NCBI GenBank assembly: GCA_018304045.1
Contig: JAGVWZ010000017.1
Span: 1-33,196 of the forward strand
Direction of reading: 5' to 3'
DNA from: Candidatus Pacearchaeota archaeon
GTDB taxonomy: Archaea > Nanobdellota > Nanobdellia > Pacearchaeales > GW2011-AR1
DNA length: 33,196 nt
This document shows, piece after piece, positions 9,134 to 18,312 of this stretch. Made by a program: the position numbers and the translations under genes. Each line of letters opens with the position of its first letter. The stretch's first letter is position 1. A model generated the notes under the pieces. That model searched no databases. It worked only from the letters and a program-made list of their open reading frames with translations, and was not told the DNA's origin.

Positions 9134-12100
9134 CTACCAATTAAACGAACAATCTTTGCACAAATCAGCAACAGCCCAACCTACAAGATGATTACAAGAT
9201 CTTCCATCTGCATTATATAAGAATAAATCAGCCTGCAATCTTCCACAAAATTCATTATTATATTGTGTTACAGGTATTTCAATAATCTTTGATTGTTTAG
9301 GTGCAAGTATGGTAGTTACCATGCCAAGTCTTTTACAGTTTTGTTGAAGTGTTTCAGGATCATCTCTTTCTCCATTAAATTGTTTATCAGGATAATATTC
9401 TAAACAAACTCCAGAAGGAGTTCCAGCATGACTAGGACATCTGCAAGCATAGGCTTCATAGGTTATTGTATTAAAATCATCATGATCATCATTAGTAAGC
9501 ATAACTTTGTAAACATAAGTCGCATTAGCATCAATTGTCGTACCAATAGAATGTGCTTCAATATCACATTGTTCATTATCCTGCACAAGTGCTTGAGCAC
9601 ATATATGAAGATTAATACATTTTCCATTTAAATTACATCCATATCCATTTTGACATCCACCACAACTTACTGTTCCACCACATCCATCACTCCAACTACC
9701 GCATTGTTTTTCTAATTGAGAACATGTTTTTGGAACACAACTATCAATGCATTGTCCATTAGTACAAACTTGATTTTGTGTACATGTCTGATTTAACATG
9801 TCTGTAGTTGAATTTGAACAATAACTACTTGCTGTTCCAGGATTATTGCATGTGAAAGTTAAATATTTTTGGAAAACATTATTATTTTGACAGAATAATC
9901 CATTAATCCAGCTATTTGTTCCACAATCTGAATTAATAGTACATGTTATATTTGTAATGCATTGTCCATTTGTACATCCATAAGCACAAGTTTGAACAAG
10001 TGTTTCTTCAACATGACTGCTGCTTACACAAGCATTATTTGAACATCCTTTGTCATAGCAAATTTTTGATTTGTAAACATCACTTCCCTTGCAATAATTT
10101 TCACCATAATTATCACAATAATTTTCACCACAATTATTAATCATTTGCTGAGTTGCATTTACAACACAATAACTATTTGTTGTTCCGGGATTCAAACATT
10201 TAGCAATCTGATAATTCTTGAAAACATCATTAAGCATGCAATATTCGCTTCCAAAAAATCCAGTAAATCCACAATCATTGTCATTGACACAATTTACAAG
10301 AACATTAGAACAATAGCTTTGAGGTGTTGCAGGATTATTACATGTATCAATAGTATAAACATTATTATCATTACAATCTGCATTTGTTGAACAATTTATA
10401 TTAACATTAATACATTGACCATTGCTGCATTGTTGATTAGCCAAACAATCTTGTTTTAATTGTAATTGAGTTGAATTACTGCAAGAACTTAATGCAGTGC
10501 CAGGATTATTACAAGCAAAAGTTATATAATTTTGGAAAACATCATTATTTTGGCAAACAAGATTACCAATCCAACCATTTGTTCCACAATTATCATTACT
10601 CCAACATACAATATTATTACATTGACCATTTTCACATACTTGTCCATTAGCACATTCTTGTTTTAATACATCACTTAAACCATTTGAACATGAACTTAAT
10701 ACAGTGCCAGGATTATTGCAAGTATAAGTTCTGTATTTATCATAAACATCATTATCTTTACAAAATAATTGATTCAAGAAACCATTTGTTCCACATTGAC
10801 TATCTAAATTGCATATAACATCAAGACATTGTCCATTTGTGCATACTTGTCCTGCAGCACAATTTCCATTATTCTCATCAATCAAGCCATCACAATCATC
10901 ATCAATACCATTGCATATTTCAACTGCATTAGGATGTACATTTGGATTATTATCATTGCAATCAAAAGGTTTTCCATCATCACCAGGAGTTCCAGGATTG
11001 CAAGTGTCATAAGTATCTTGATCATTATCAACACAATTATTTTGATTACATACACCATTACTACATCCATAGCTACAAGTTTGTTTTAATTGAGCAACAA
11101 TATTGTTAGTACAACTTGACTGAGAAGTGCCAGGATTATTGCAAGTATAAGTTTTATAATTTTGGAAAACATTATTATTCTGACAGAATAATCCGTCAAT
11201 CCAACCATCTACACCACATTGTGAATTTGAACTGCATGCTATTGGATTATGCTGGCAAGCACTTTGTTGTGTTCCAGGATTTAAGCAAACATCCTGAGTA
11301 TTTGCATTATTGTCATTACAATCACTATTACTACTACAAGCAATATTTATGCAAACTCCACTTGAACATATTTGCCCTGATCCACATGTTTGTTTTAATT
11401 GAGGATTTAATGAACTTGAACAAGAACTACTAGTTGTTCCAGGACTATTGCATGTATAAGTTATGAAATTTTGATAAGCATTTCCATATTGGCAGAATAA
11501 ATCTCCAACAAATCCATTTGTTCCACATTGTGAATTTGTATTGCAATTTATAGCAGTATGCCCACAATAACTAGAAGTTGTTCCAGGATTCAAACATTGA
11601 TCAAAAGTCATTGGATTATTATCATTGCAATCAAAATCATTATTACAAACAATATTTACACATTGCCCATTATTGCATGATTGGCCCTGTCCGCAATTCT
11701 GTTTTAATTGAGGATCTGTTGAGCTTGAACAATAGCTATTAGTTGTTCCAGGGCTATTACATGTATAAGTTCTGTAATTTTGGAAAAGTCCATTATTACT
11801 GCAGAATAAATCTCCAACAAATCCATTTGTTCCACATTGTGAATTTGAACTGCAAGTTATAAAATTATATTGACAAGAACTTGAAGGAGTTCCAGGATTT
11901 AGGCAAACATCTTGGGTATTTGCATTATTGTCATTGCAGTCTGAATTTGATTTGCATTTTACATTAACACATTGCCCATTTGAACATCCATAATTGCATA
12001 CTTCAACAATTTCTTCTTCAAGTGAATTAGTTTCCACACACTGGCCATTTGCACATCCATTATTCTTGCAAGTTCTTAAATGATAAATATTTCCATTCTT

Positions 12101-14488
12101 GCAATAATTTCCTTGCCATTTATCACAATAACTATCTCCACAACCATTTAATAGATTTGAATTTACAAACACAGAACAATAACTATTGCTTGTTCCAGGA
12201 TTAATACATTGAGATTTTTGGAAATTCTTGAAAACACTGCTTCCTACACAGAATTCACTTCCAAAATATCCAGTTATTCCACAATCAGCATTTGCATTGC
12301 AATTTATAGCAGTATGACTGCAATAAGCAGATTGTGTTCCCTGATTATTACATTGATCTTTTGTTAATGTATTTCCATCATCACAATCAATATCATTATT
12401 GCATGAAACTTCTTTGCATTGTCCTTTGAAACAAACACCAGCACATTTTTGAATGAATTTTGAACTAATAGACGACATACAATTGCTTAATGCAGTTCCA
12501 GGATTAGCACAAGAGAATTGCTGGTAATCTTGATAAACATCATTACCAGTACAATATTTATTTCCAATAAATTTGTCAATACCACAACTTAAATTATTAA
12601 AGCAAGATAAACATTCACCACCAACGCATTGGAATTCACAATATTCTGATAATATTGGCATTTTAGTGTTTGTACAAGTACTCTGGCTTGTTCCAGGATT
12701 ATTACAAGTGTATGTAACAAAATCTTCAAAAGAATTTTGATTCATACAATATTTATTTCCATTAAACCCATTTATTCCGCAATCAAGATTTTTAGAACAA
12801 TGTATCACTTTATGTTCACAAGAACTTTGAGGTGTTCCAGGATTCAAACATTTATCCTCTGTATTTGAATTATTATCATTGCATTGAGCATCATTATAGC
12901 AAGTTATATTAACACATTCATTATTAAAACATTTATCAGCGCAATCCTCTATCATTTTATTTTCAGTAGAATTAGAACAACTGCTTATTCCAGTTCCAGG
13001 ATTATTACATTTGAATGTTATATATTTATCAAACAAATTATCACTTTGACAGAATAATTGATTTAAGAAACCATTTTGACCACATTCACCATCAGAATTA
13101 CAATTTACATTAAGACATTGGCCATTTGTGCAAACCTGACTGCCAGCGCATTGCTGTATTAATTGAGGAGAATTAACACTTGTACAGGTTGAATTAGAAG
13201 TTCCAGGATTATTACATGTGAAAACACTTGAATTTTGATAAACACTGTTACCAATACAATATTTATCATTTATCCCATCTATTCCACAATCAAGATTTTT
13301 TTTACATAATATTACTTTATGTTCGCAGGAACTATTTATTGTTCCAGGCAACAAGCATTTATCTTCTGTATTATTATTGCTATCATCACATTGAGAATCA
13401 TTGCTACAGATTATATTAAAGCATTGTCCACCACTACACAATTGATTTGAACTACAATTTGTTTTTACTAAATTAGAAGTTGTATTTGAACAAGAACTTA
13501 AAGAAGTTCCAGGATTATTGCATGTAAAAGTTAAATACTTTTGGAAAACATTATTGTTTTGACAGAATAATCCATCAACCCAGCCATCTACACCACAATC
13601 AGAATTATTATAGCATTTAACACATGCTCCATTAGAACATCCAACATCACATTCAGTTATTTTATTTGCAACAACATTTGCTAAGCATTTAGATTGAATA
13701 GTGCAATTGTTTAAACAACTATAGTCAGTTGTATTTTGATAAACACCTTTTCCAATACAATATTTACTTGAATTAGTAGTAGCTGGACAATCAGAATTAT
13801 TAGAACATACACTTCCAACAAAATTCAAGCAGTTCAAGAACATTTTTTTTGCATCTTCAGTCCAATAATCACTTTCAACAATTCCAAAAAAACAAATATT
13901 TCCATTAGTTAATTTACCATTCACAAGATGGGTTCCTTTTTTAGAATAACTAATAACATCACCAAGATCATAGCTATTTCCACTGTAGGTTCCTGCAATT
14001 TGAGTCATTTCAGAAGATTTATCATTCTTTCCAAGATAATAATAAGGTATTCCAACACTATTATAATCATAAACACCTTGAGTATAAACTTGTATAATAG
14101 AACCATTTTGTTTAACACTCATTGGTTCTGATCTTGCAAGATTTGAAATTCCCTCATTATCTGTCAGGCCCCAAACATAACCATGGTAATAATTAGTTAT
14201 CACAGTTGGATATTTTCCAATTGGAATCATAGAAGGATTTGTAAATCTTTCATCACCAACAAAAATAAATTTGTATTTTGAAAGATTAGTGCTTGCAACC
14301 TTGGATTCCTGTATCAGGTCAATACTTAGATTAAGCTGGTTCAATAAAACTTTTACATTATTGTCAATCTTAAAATTCTTATTGTAAATATAAGCAACAT
14401 CTGCTGCAGAAATCATGGGTATAAGAAAAATACTTAAGAATACCCAAGCTAAAATAAGCTTATTCAGAGCAACAACCTTTTTTCTCAT
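9134..14488 (-). CDS. Giant secreted Cys-rich repeat protein (1784 aa)
   Basis: A signal peptide (about 1-28) is followed by an alpha/beta domain (about 29-225; DVAYIYNK...) homologous to the N-terminus of the 1390-aa protein, ending in a shared DYW...KK.F.N.LN segment. Then come two alternating Cys modules. Type A has a CG..G(F/W)....(F/Y)C start, a Y.T(Y/F)TCNNPGT..S.CS core and a C..GQC end; I count about 13 copies. Type B has CNDNN..T.D.CLNPGT..S.C and occurs about 7 times. One MopE-type metal-binding motif is embedded (NAVEICNGIDDDCDGLIDEN). Near the C-terminus are a CGG-rich knot and a beta-rich domain ending CKDCSFNW. No C-terminal membrane helix or sorting signal is visible, so it is probably released or held by partners. 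The even Cys pattern implies many disulfides or metal sites. It has its own promoter, with the shared surface-gene motif. Confidence 0.8.
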   Translation of the reverse strand: MRKKVVALNKLILAWVFLSIFLIPMISAADVAYIYNKNFKIDNNVKVLLNQLNLSIDLIQESKVASTNLSKYKFIFVGDERFTNPSMIPIGKYPTVITNYYHGYVWGLTDNEGISNLARSEPMSVKQNGSIIQVYTQGVYDYNSVGIPYYYLGKNDKSSEMTQIAGTYSGNSYDLGDVISYSKKGTHLVNGKLTNGNICFFGIVESDYWTEDAKKMFLNCLNFVGSVCSNNSDCPATTNSSKYCIGKGVYQNTTDYSCLNNCTIQSKCLANVVANKITECDVGCSNGACVKCYNNSDCGVDGWVDGLFCQNNNVFQKYLTFTCNNPGTSLSSCSNTTSNLVKTNCSSNQLCSGGQCFNIICSNDSQCDDSNNNTEDKCLLPGTINSSCEHKVILCKKNLDCGIDGINDKYCIGNSVYQNSSVFTCNNPGTSNSTCTSVNSPQLIQQCAGSQVCTNGQCLNVNCNSDGECGQNGFLNQLFCQSDNLFDKYITFKCNNPGTGISSCSNSTENKMIEDCADKCFNNECVNITCYNDAQCNDNNSNTEDKCLNPGTPQSSCEHKVIHCSKNLDCGINGFNGNKYCMNQNSFEDFVTYTCNNPGTSQSTCTNTKMPILSEYCEFQCVGGECLSCFNNLSCGIDKFIGNKYCTGNDVYQDYQQFSCANPGTALSNCMSSISSKFIQKCAGVCFKGQCKEVSCNNDIDCDDGNTLTKDQCNNQGTQSAYCSHTAINCNANADCGITGYFGSEFCVGSSVFKNFQKSQCINPGTSNSYCSVFVNSNLLNGCGDSYCDKWQGNYCKNGNIYHLRTCKNNGCANGQCVETNSLEEEIVEVCNYGCSNGQCVNVKCKSNSDCNDNNANTQDVCLNPGTPSSSCQYNFITCSSNSQCGTNGFVGDLFCSNNGLFQNYRTYTCNSPGTTNSYCSSSTDPQLKQNCGQGQSCNNGQCVNIVCNNDFDCNDNNPMTFDQCLNPGTTSSYCGHTAINCNTNSQCGTNGFVGDLFCQYGNAYQNFITYTCNSPGTTSSSCSSSLNPQLKQTCGSGQICSSGVCINIACSSNSDCNDNNANTQDVCLNPGTQQSACQHNPIACSSNSQCGVDGWIDGLFCQNNNVFQNYKTYTCNNPGTSQSSCTNNIVAQLKQTCSYGCSNGVCNQNNCVDNDQDTYDTCNPGTPGDDGKPFDCNDNNPNVHPNAVEICNGIDDDCDGLIDENNGNCAAGQVCTNGQCLDVICNLDSQCGTNGFLNQLFCKDNDVYDKYRTYTCNNPGTVLSSCSNGLSDVLKQECANGQVCENGQCNNIVCWSNDNCGTNGWIGNLVCQNNDVFQNYITFACNNPGTALSSCSNSTQLQLKQDCLANQQCSNGQCINVNINCSTNADCNDNNVYTIDTCNNPATPQSYCSNVLVNCVNDNDCGFTGFFGSEYCMLNDVFKNYQIAKCLNPGTTNSYCVVNATQQMINNCGENYCDNYGENYCKGSDVYKSKICYDKGCSNNACVSSSHVEETLVQTCAYGCTNGQCITNITCTINSDCGTNSWINGLFCQNNNVFQKYLTFTCNNPGTASSYCSNSTTDMLNQTCTQNQVCTNGQCIDSCVPKTCSQLEKQCGSWSDGCGGTVSCGGCQNGYGCNLNGKCINLHICAQALVQDNEQCDIEAHSIGTTIDANATYVYKVMLTNDDHDDFNTITYEAYACRCPSHAGTPSGVCLEYYPDKQFNGERDDPETLQQNCKRLGMVTTILAPKQSKIIEIPVTQYNNEFCGRLQADLFLYNADGRSCNHLVGWAVADLCKDCSFNW

Positions 14489-14996
14489 AAGAAAATCTTA
14501 TTTACAAATCTTATATAAAAGTATCTTACTACTCAACAACGCAAAAAAATATTTACCTAACAAAATAGATTTTTGTTTTATATAAAACAAATTAATAGCT
14601 ATAAAATAGAACTGTTTCTCAAATATGTAATTGAAAAATATATAAGAAAAGTATATATCCATCTTTTCACGACGAGAAAATAAAAAATATAACTAATCAG
14701 TAATGTCTAATGACAATAAATGCAAATCATTATAGATTAATAACTTAACATGCATAACAAACTAATTTTACAAATATTAATAATGTATTACTAATCTAAT
14801 CTGCATGACTAACTCCTCTTGCAAATATTAATAACATTATTTATTTAATCAGTAATATCTAATAACAATGATAATAAATCCTAAGAATAAAATAAGTGTC
14901 CAATCTAGCAAACATTAACAATATTGTCTACATAACAAACTAATTTTACAAACATTAACAATACATTATAAAAAATAAGAAAAAAATAAGAAAAAA
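14489..14996 (+). repeat. 508-base gene-free segment with two diverged repeat units
   Basis: No gene is visible. The left end is the promoter of the 1784-aa protein gene. Two long similar units then follow in plus orientation, at about 14696-14790 and 14847-14971. Each begins AATCAGTAAT(G/A)TCTAAT and ends near CATAACAAACTAATTTTACA, with ATTAA(T/C)AAT shortly after. A shorter third copy of the end part lies at 14801-14840 (GCATGACTAACTC...). The same pattern occurs at 24676-24770 and more loosely at 1955-2052 and in the leaders at 27788-29211. Here the units are not followed by a plus-strand gene, so they are not simply translation leaders. Confidence 0.5.
14511..14536 (-). promoter_or_regulatory. 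Surface-gene promoter with upstream motif (1784-aa gene)
   Basis: On the minus strand TTGAGTAGTAA (plus 14526-14536) lies upstream of a TATA box TTTATATAA (plus 14511-14519). Motif-to-TATA spacing is identical to the promoters at 16017-16042, 17063-17088 and 18313-18338. Predicted initiation is near 14490, just ahead of the ATG at 14488, so the message may be nearly leaderless. Confidence 0.6.
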
Positions 14997-15923
14997 TTAA
15001 GGGTCAACTCTGATATTTTTTATCATTCCATAATCTTCATTTCCAGCAAGATCTTTTGCTATTATTTCTATATCATGGAATCCAGGACAGAAATTTCTAT
15101 ATGCATTGCATCTTGAATTAACATTAAGCTTAGTGCATAATACTCCTTCTTTAACTCCATTTGAATTACATGAACTATAATCTTTGTATATTACTTCCTT
15201 TATGTTTTTTTCATCAATATCAATTGAAAAACTGACTTTTGATCCACGAACAGAATGATCAATATTTTCTATTACTGGTTTAATAGTATCAACAATCAAT
15301 CTTTCTTTTTTAGAATCAACTGAATTTCCAGCATTGTCAGTTAATTTAAACCACATTTCAATTGGTTGGTTTTGACATTGCTCTAAATCAATATCTGAAA
15401 AAACACAGGTTTCTTTTTTACCAGAATCACAATCTTCCCTCAATATTCCATGGATTTCACATCCGAATTCATAAAGCAGTTCTACACTCTTTAAATCAGT
15501 TTCAGCATATGTAACACTAATATCCTTCCCATTAGTATATTTTGTTTTTAATGCAGACATATTTGTCTTTAAAACTTTTGGAAGAGTTGTATCAACAAAA
15601 AATCTTACCTCATCAGAAAAAGTAATATCTCCATCTTCAACAAATTTCACCCAAAAAACATTCTCACCTTCCTTGGCTTTTATTAAACTTCTGCATTCAG
15701 TTGTATCTTTGCACAACACAGTTCCACCTTCCTGAGAATTAGAAGTTCTAGTTAAATAAAAACTTCCCAAATCATCTGAATTAACATATAATGGAACAAG
15801 TCTGGAATTATACATATCATCCAATGGACTTGCTATGCTAATGTCAGCATATGTCAAAGGAATTATCACTAAGACCAATGCGTATAAAACAACAGCTACC
15901 AACAATATTTTTTTTATCACCAC
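14997..15923 (-). CDS. Secreted Ig-like repeat protein, GTG start
   Basis: A 308-aa exported protein with a signal peptide (about 1-26, KILLVAVVLYALVLVIIPL) and two to three bacterial-Ig-like/beta-sandwich units. The recurring pattern is (V/I)DTT.PK...VDT.KP, followed by DNAGNS or DLAGNED strands. Eight or more Cys residues suggest disulfides. It is a paralogue of the next gene (16081-16995): same length, same order of Cys, and the same 'DLKSVELLY' / 'DLENIILYY' and final D.AGN elements. The start is GTG: a strong Shine-Dalgarno GGGGGTGA lies about 8 nt upstream (plus 15931-15938). There is no C-terminal membrane helix, so it is a soluble or loosely held surface protein. It sits downstream of its own TATA box at 16017-16025 with the shared motif. 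Confidence 0.7.
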   Translation of the reverse strand: MVIKKILLVAVVLYALVLVIIPLTYADISIASPLDDMYNSRLVPLYVNSDDLGSFYLTRTSNSQEGGTVLCKDTTECRSLIKAKEGENVFWVKFVEDGDITFSDEVRFFVDTTLPKVLKTNMSALKTKYTNGKDISVTYAETDLKSVELLYEFGCEIHGILREDCDSGKKETCVFSDIDLEQCQNQPIEMWFKLTDNAGNSVDSKKERLIVDTIKPVIENIDHSVRGSKVSFSIDIDEKNIKEVIYKDYSSCNSNGVKEGVLCTKLNVNSRCNAYRNFCPGFHDIEIIAKDLAGNEDYGMIKNIRVDP

Positions 15924-16016
15924 TTTTTTATCACCCCCTTACAATCATGTAATTTACATTTATGTAATAAACATTAATGTAATTGCAACATGTAATAACA
16001 AGAATAACATATTTTT

Positions 16017-16042
16017 CTATATAAATCTAATTTACCACTTAA
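16017..16042 (-). promoter_or_regulatory. Surface-gene promoter with upstream motif (308-aa gene)
   Basis: The minus strand reads TTAAGTGGTAA (plus 16032-16042), a 6-nt spacer, and TTTATATAG (plus 16017-16025). The motif differs by one base from that of the paralogous gene's promoter at 17063-17088 and keeps the same spacing. The expected start near 15990 gives a leader of about 65 nt that includes the GGGGGTGA ribosome-binding site. Confidence 0.6.
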
Positions 16043-16080
16043 ATCAGATAAAAAAATAAAAATAAATTAAAAGAAAAAAA

Positions 16081-16995
16081 TTAAAAAACAGTAAAGTTTA
16101 GCATAGTCTTATTTATATTTCCAGCTTTGTCACTTACTGTAATGTTAAGTTTATGGTCTCCATTACAAAACTTTTTTACATTAACGCAAATTCCTTGCCG
16201 AATCTCACTGCATAAAATACCAGAAGTTACATTAACTTCACAAGTACTTTCATCTAAATAAGATATCTCATCAAAATTCCTTTCCTGAATTTCAAAAACA
16301 AATCTAACTCTGCTTAATCCCTGTGGATTTGCAGAAGAACTGATTATTTTCGGATGAGTTAGATCAACTTCTACAATTTTCTTGCTTGAAGAAATTGTAT
16401 TTGCCTTATCTGAAATATCATACCAGAAACTAATAGGATAACCATCAAATCCTGACAGATTAAGACTGTTAGTAAAATCACAAACTACCCCAGTTCCATT
16501 AAAACATTCAGTCTTGCTTTTAGAAATATTTTTAATATTCTTTAATCTTCCATAATAAAGAATTATGTTTTCTAAATCACTCTCACTATAGTTTATCAAA
16601 AATTTAGAATTATTAGAAATAATTTTATCCAATTTGTAAAAACTATTGATTTTTGGTTTTGCACTATCAATTGAAATATTAACCTCTTTTTTAGCACTAT
16701 TACCATAAACATCAGAAAACCTAAAGACTAGAACATTAGGCCCATCATTAAATCTTATATTATTAACACATTCTTTTGCTTTATTGCACATTTTAATACT
16801 AGCAAAAGGATTTTCATCATAACTATAAGAAAAATCTCCCTTAAGACTAGAATTATCAGTAGTAATATTAAACATCAATCTAGTTGAGTTAAAAACTTTT
16901 GATGTATTTGGACTATTAATCTTTATATCTAATGAAAAAATAAAGGTCAGATTTAGTAATACTAAAACAAACAACATAAAAAATATCTTTTTCAT
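16081..16995 (-). CDS. Secreted Ig-like repeat protein, paralogue of the 14997 gene
   Basis: A 304-aa exported protein: signal peptide 1-21 (KKIFFMLFVLVLLNLTFIFS), then beta-sandwich domains with SDVYGNSAKKEVNISIDSAK, ISDKANTISSSKK and a final VSDKAGNINKTMLNF strand. Cys positions (MCNKAKEC, ECFNGTGVVC, STCEVNVTSGILC, ICVNVKKFC) match those of the 308-aa paralogue. The pair therefore arose by tandem duplication, followed by strong divergence. More than ten NxS/T sequons are visible, so it is a plausible N-glycoprotein. A GGGGGT ribosome-binding site lies about 6 nt before the ATG. No membrane anchor is present apart from the signal peptide. The promoter with the shared motif lies about 70 nt upstream. 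The specific function is unknown; adhesion or S-layer contact is inference from the fold class. Confidence 0.7.
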   Translation of the reverse strand: MKKIFFMLFVLVLLNLTFIFSLDIKINSPNTSKVFNSTRLMFNITTDNSSLKGDFSYSYDENPFASIKMCNKAKECVNNIRFNDGPNVLVFRFSDVYGNSAKKEVNISIDSAKPKINSFYKLDKIISNNSKFLINYSESDLENIILYYGRLKNIKNISKSKTECFNGTGVVCDFTNSLNLSGFDGYPISFWYDISDKANTISSSKKIVEVDLTHPKIISSSANPQGLSRVRFVFEIQERNFDEISYLDESTCEVNVTSGILCSEIRQGICVNVKKFCNGDHKLNITVSDKAGNINKTMLNFTVF

Positions 16996-17062
16996 TATAT
17001 TACCCCCTTTCAGCTTTTATATCAAGTATATCCCAATATACTATATCAAAAAACAGCTTTTC

Positions 17063-17088
17063 CTATATAAACATTGTTTACCACTCAA
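17063..17088 (-). promoter_or_regulatory. Surface-gene promoter with upstream motif (304-aa gene)
   Basis: On the minus strand TTGAGTGGTAA (plus 17078-17088) is followed after 6 nt by TTTATATAG (plus 17063-17071). This is the best-matching member of the promoter group. The same TATA read on the plus strand (CTATATAAA) could also drive the structured RNA that follows at 17092-17291. Confidence 0.6.
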
Positions 17089-17091
17089 GTC

Positions 17092-17291
17092 AAATGAAAA
17101 ATAAGAAAAAACTATTAATCACCAAATCCTTCGGATTTGTACCCACACATAATGCTTCAGGAATTTTTAATTCCTGATAGTGCTCAGAAATCCATAAAAG
17201 ATTTCTGACATGTGGGTTTGTAAGTGATTTGGGGAGAACCAGAAAAAATCCAAGTAACTTAAGACCACTACATAAATGTAGTGGATTTTTT
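17092..17291 (+). ncRNA. Candidate structured non-coding RNA with terminator
   Basis: Between two minus-strand genes lies a dense set of helices. The outer helix is AATCAC 17117-17122 with GTGATT 17224-17229. A 7-bp hairpin pairs CAAATCC 17123-17129 with GGATTTG 17133-17139. CCCACA 17142-17147 pairs with TGTGGG 17210-17215 and encloses two 9-bp hairpins: TCAGGAATT with AATTCCTGA (17157-17177) and TCAGAAATC with GATTTCTGA (17184-17208). CCAAATC at 17122-17128 can instead pair with GATTTGG 17226-17232, giving two mutually exclusive folds. A perfect 8-bp hairpin (17265-17272 with 17277-17284) plus T6 (17286-17291) looks like an intrinsic terminator on the plus strand. A plus-strand TATA at 17063 predicts a start near 17090. 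I do not recognise the RNA: it lacks the SRP and RNase P signature sequences I know. Confidence 0.55.
17265..17291 (+). terminator. Intrinsic-type terminator
   Basis: CCACTACA, a TAAA loop, TGTAGTGG, one A, then TTTTTT. It has a perfect 8-bp stem with a T-run only on the plus strand, which orients the RNA candidate before it. Confidence 0.65.
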
Positions 17292-17375
17292 ATGTGTATT
17301 AATAAAGTAATTTATTATAGGCAATTCAAAAAAAAATAATGTACCTATTCCCTATAAAATTAATAATAACAAAAA

Positions 17376-18254
17376 CTAGCAAGCACCCTGATTAAAATTA
17401 ACATCCATATATTCAATCTGAACATTCTTACCAATAACATCCAAACTTCCGGTTCTTTTATCAAGAAGAAGCACTGATTTTTCTTCTATTTCAGACCCAA
17501 GTCCAATTTTATATTTTCCAGAAACAGAAACAGCAGTATGATTAACATCTCTTTCTATAGGTCGGTCTATAACAGTGAACTTATAGCTGAAAGTTGTTCT
17601 TCCTTTTTGCCCAGTAATATAACCTGTACCAGGTCTTGCTCCTTTTTGAGGTATATAAAAATTTATCTTATTAATTTCACCAAAATTAGTTCCACCAACC
17701 TCTGCATCGCCATTCTTTGCCCTTATTGAACAATATTTTGTTTGATTATCATATCCAGGAAACAAAACATTCAATGTTTTGCCAGCAATAGAATTCAATG
17801 CACTGTTTCCAGACATTACAACCAAAGAAGTTTTGTATAAACCCGCAAAATTAACACTAGTGTTATAGGTTATATTATATTTTAAATCACTATTATTTCC
17901 ATAATAACCAGACAAACAATCATTTTCATAACCACTATATAACAAACAATTAGAAATCTTTTGTATGATAATTCCATTGCAACCTTCAATTATTTCACCG
18001 TTTGGTTTGAATTTACAGATTATATCCAAAGGACCCATTAGTTTTAATTGAATTGATGTAATATTTGCTCTGTCCTGCGGTTCAATTTGGATTGAAGCAG
18101 TAAAATTTACTATTTCTCCTTTATTAACATTTTCATCTGAAATATTAAAGCTCAAAATATATGCTTGAGCAGGAGCAGAAATTAGTAATGCAATTAGAAC
18201 ACCGAGGGTGATAATCAATGCGAAAATCTTTGTAACGTTCCTCTTTTGGATCAT
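17376..18254 (-). CDS. Exported beta-sandwich protein, paralogue of the 19961 gene
   Basis: A 292-aa protein with a signal peptide (about 1-32; IFALIITLGVLIALLISAPAQA). The mature start, ILSFNISDENVNKGEIVNFT, is mirrored in the 321-aa protein at 19961 (VLNFDVKNNNVEKGQKVIFD). Both continue with an Ig/beta-sandwich domain containing a conserved C.F...G.I..GCNG motif. Unlike the paralogue it has no C-terminal membrane helix and ends shortly after a VIGKNVQIEY strand and a final Cys. NxS/T sites are frequent. It has its own promoter at 18313-18338. Function unknown; it belongs to the surface-protein island. The final Cys one residue from the C-terminus (QGAC) is unusual and could be a disulfide or attachment point. 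Confidence 0.7.
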   Translation of the reverse strand: MIQKRNVTKIFALIITLGVLIALLISAPAQAYILSFNISDENVNKGEIVNFTASIQIEPQDRANITSIQLKLMGPLDIICKFKPNGEIIEGCNGIIIQKISNCLLYSGYENDCLSGYYGNNSDLKYNITYNTSVNFAGLYKTSLVVMSGNSALNSIAGKTLNVLFPGYDNQTKYCSIRAKNGDAEVGGTNFGEINKINFYIPQKGARPGTGYITGQKGRTTFSYKFTVIDRPIERDVNHTAVSVSGKYKIGLGSEIEEKSVLLLDKRTGSLDVIGKNVQIEYMDVNFNQGAC

Positions 18255-18312
18255 TTTTTGTACCTATTTTTTATACACTTTTATTCTTTTTTAATTAATA
18301 GAAACATGACTT

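Noticed and set aside
10809-11433. Several plus-strand and alternative-frame open frames inside the Cys-rich gene
   Set aside because: They are shadows caused by repetitive codon use of the giant minus-strand gene; their products lack domain features and consist of biased residues.
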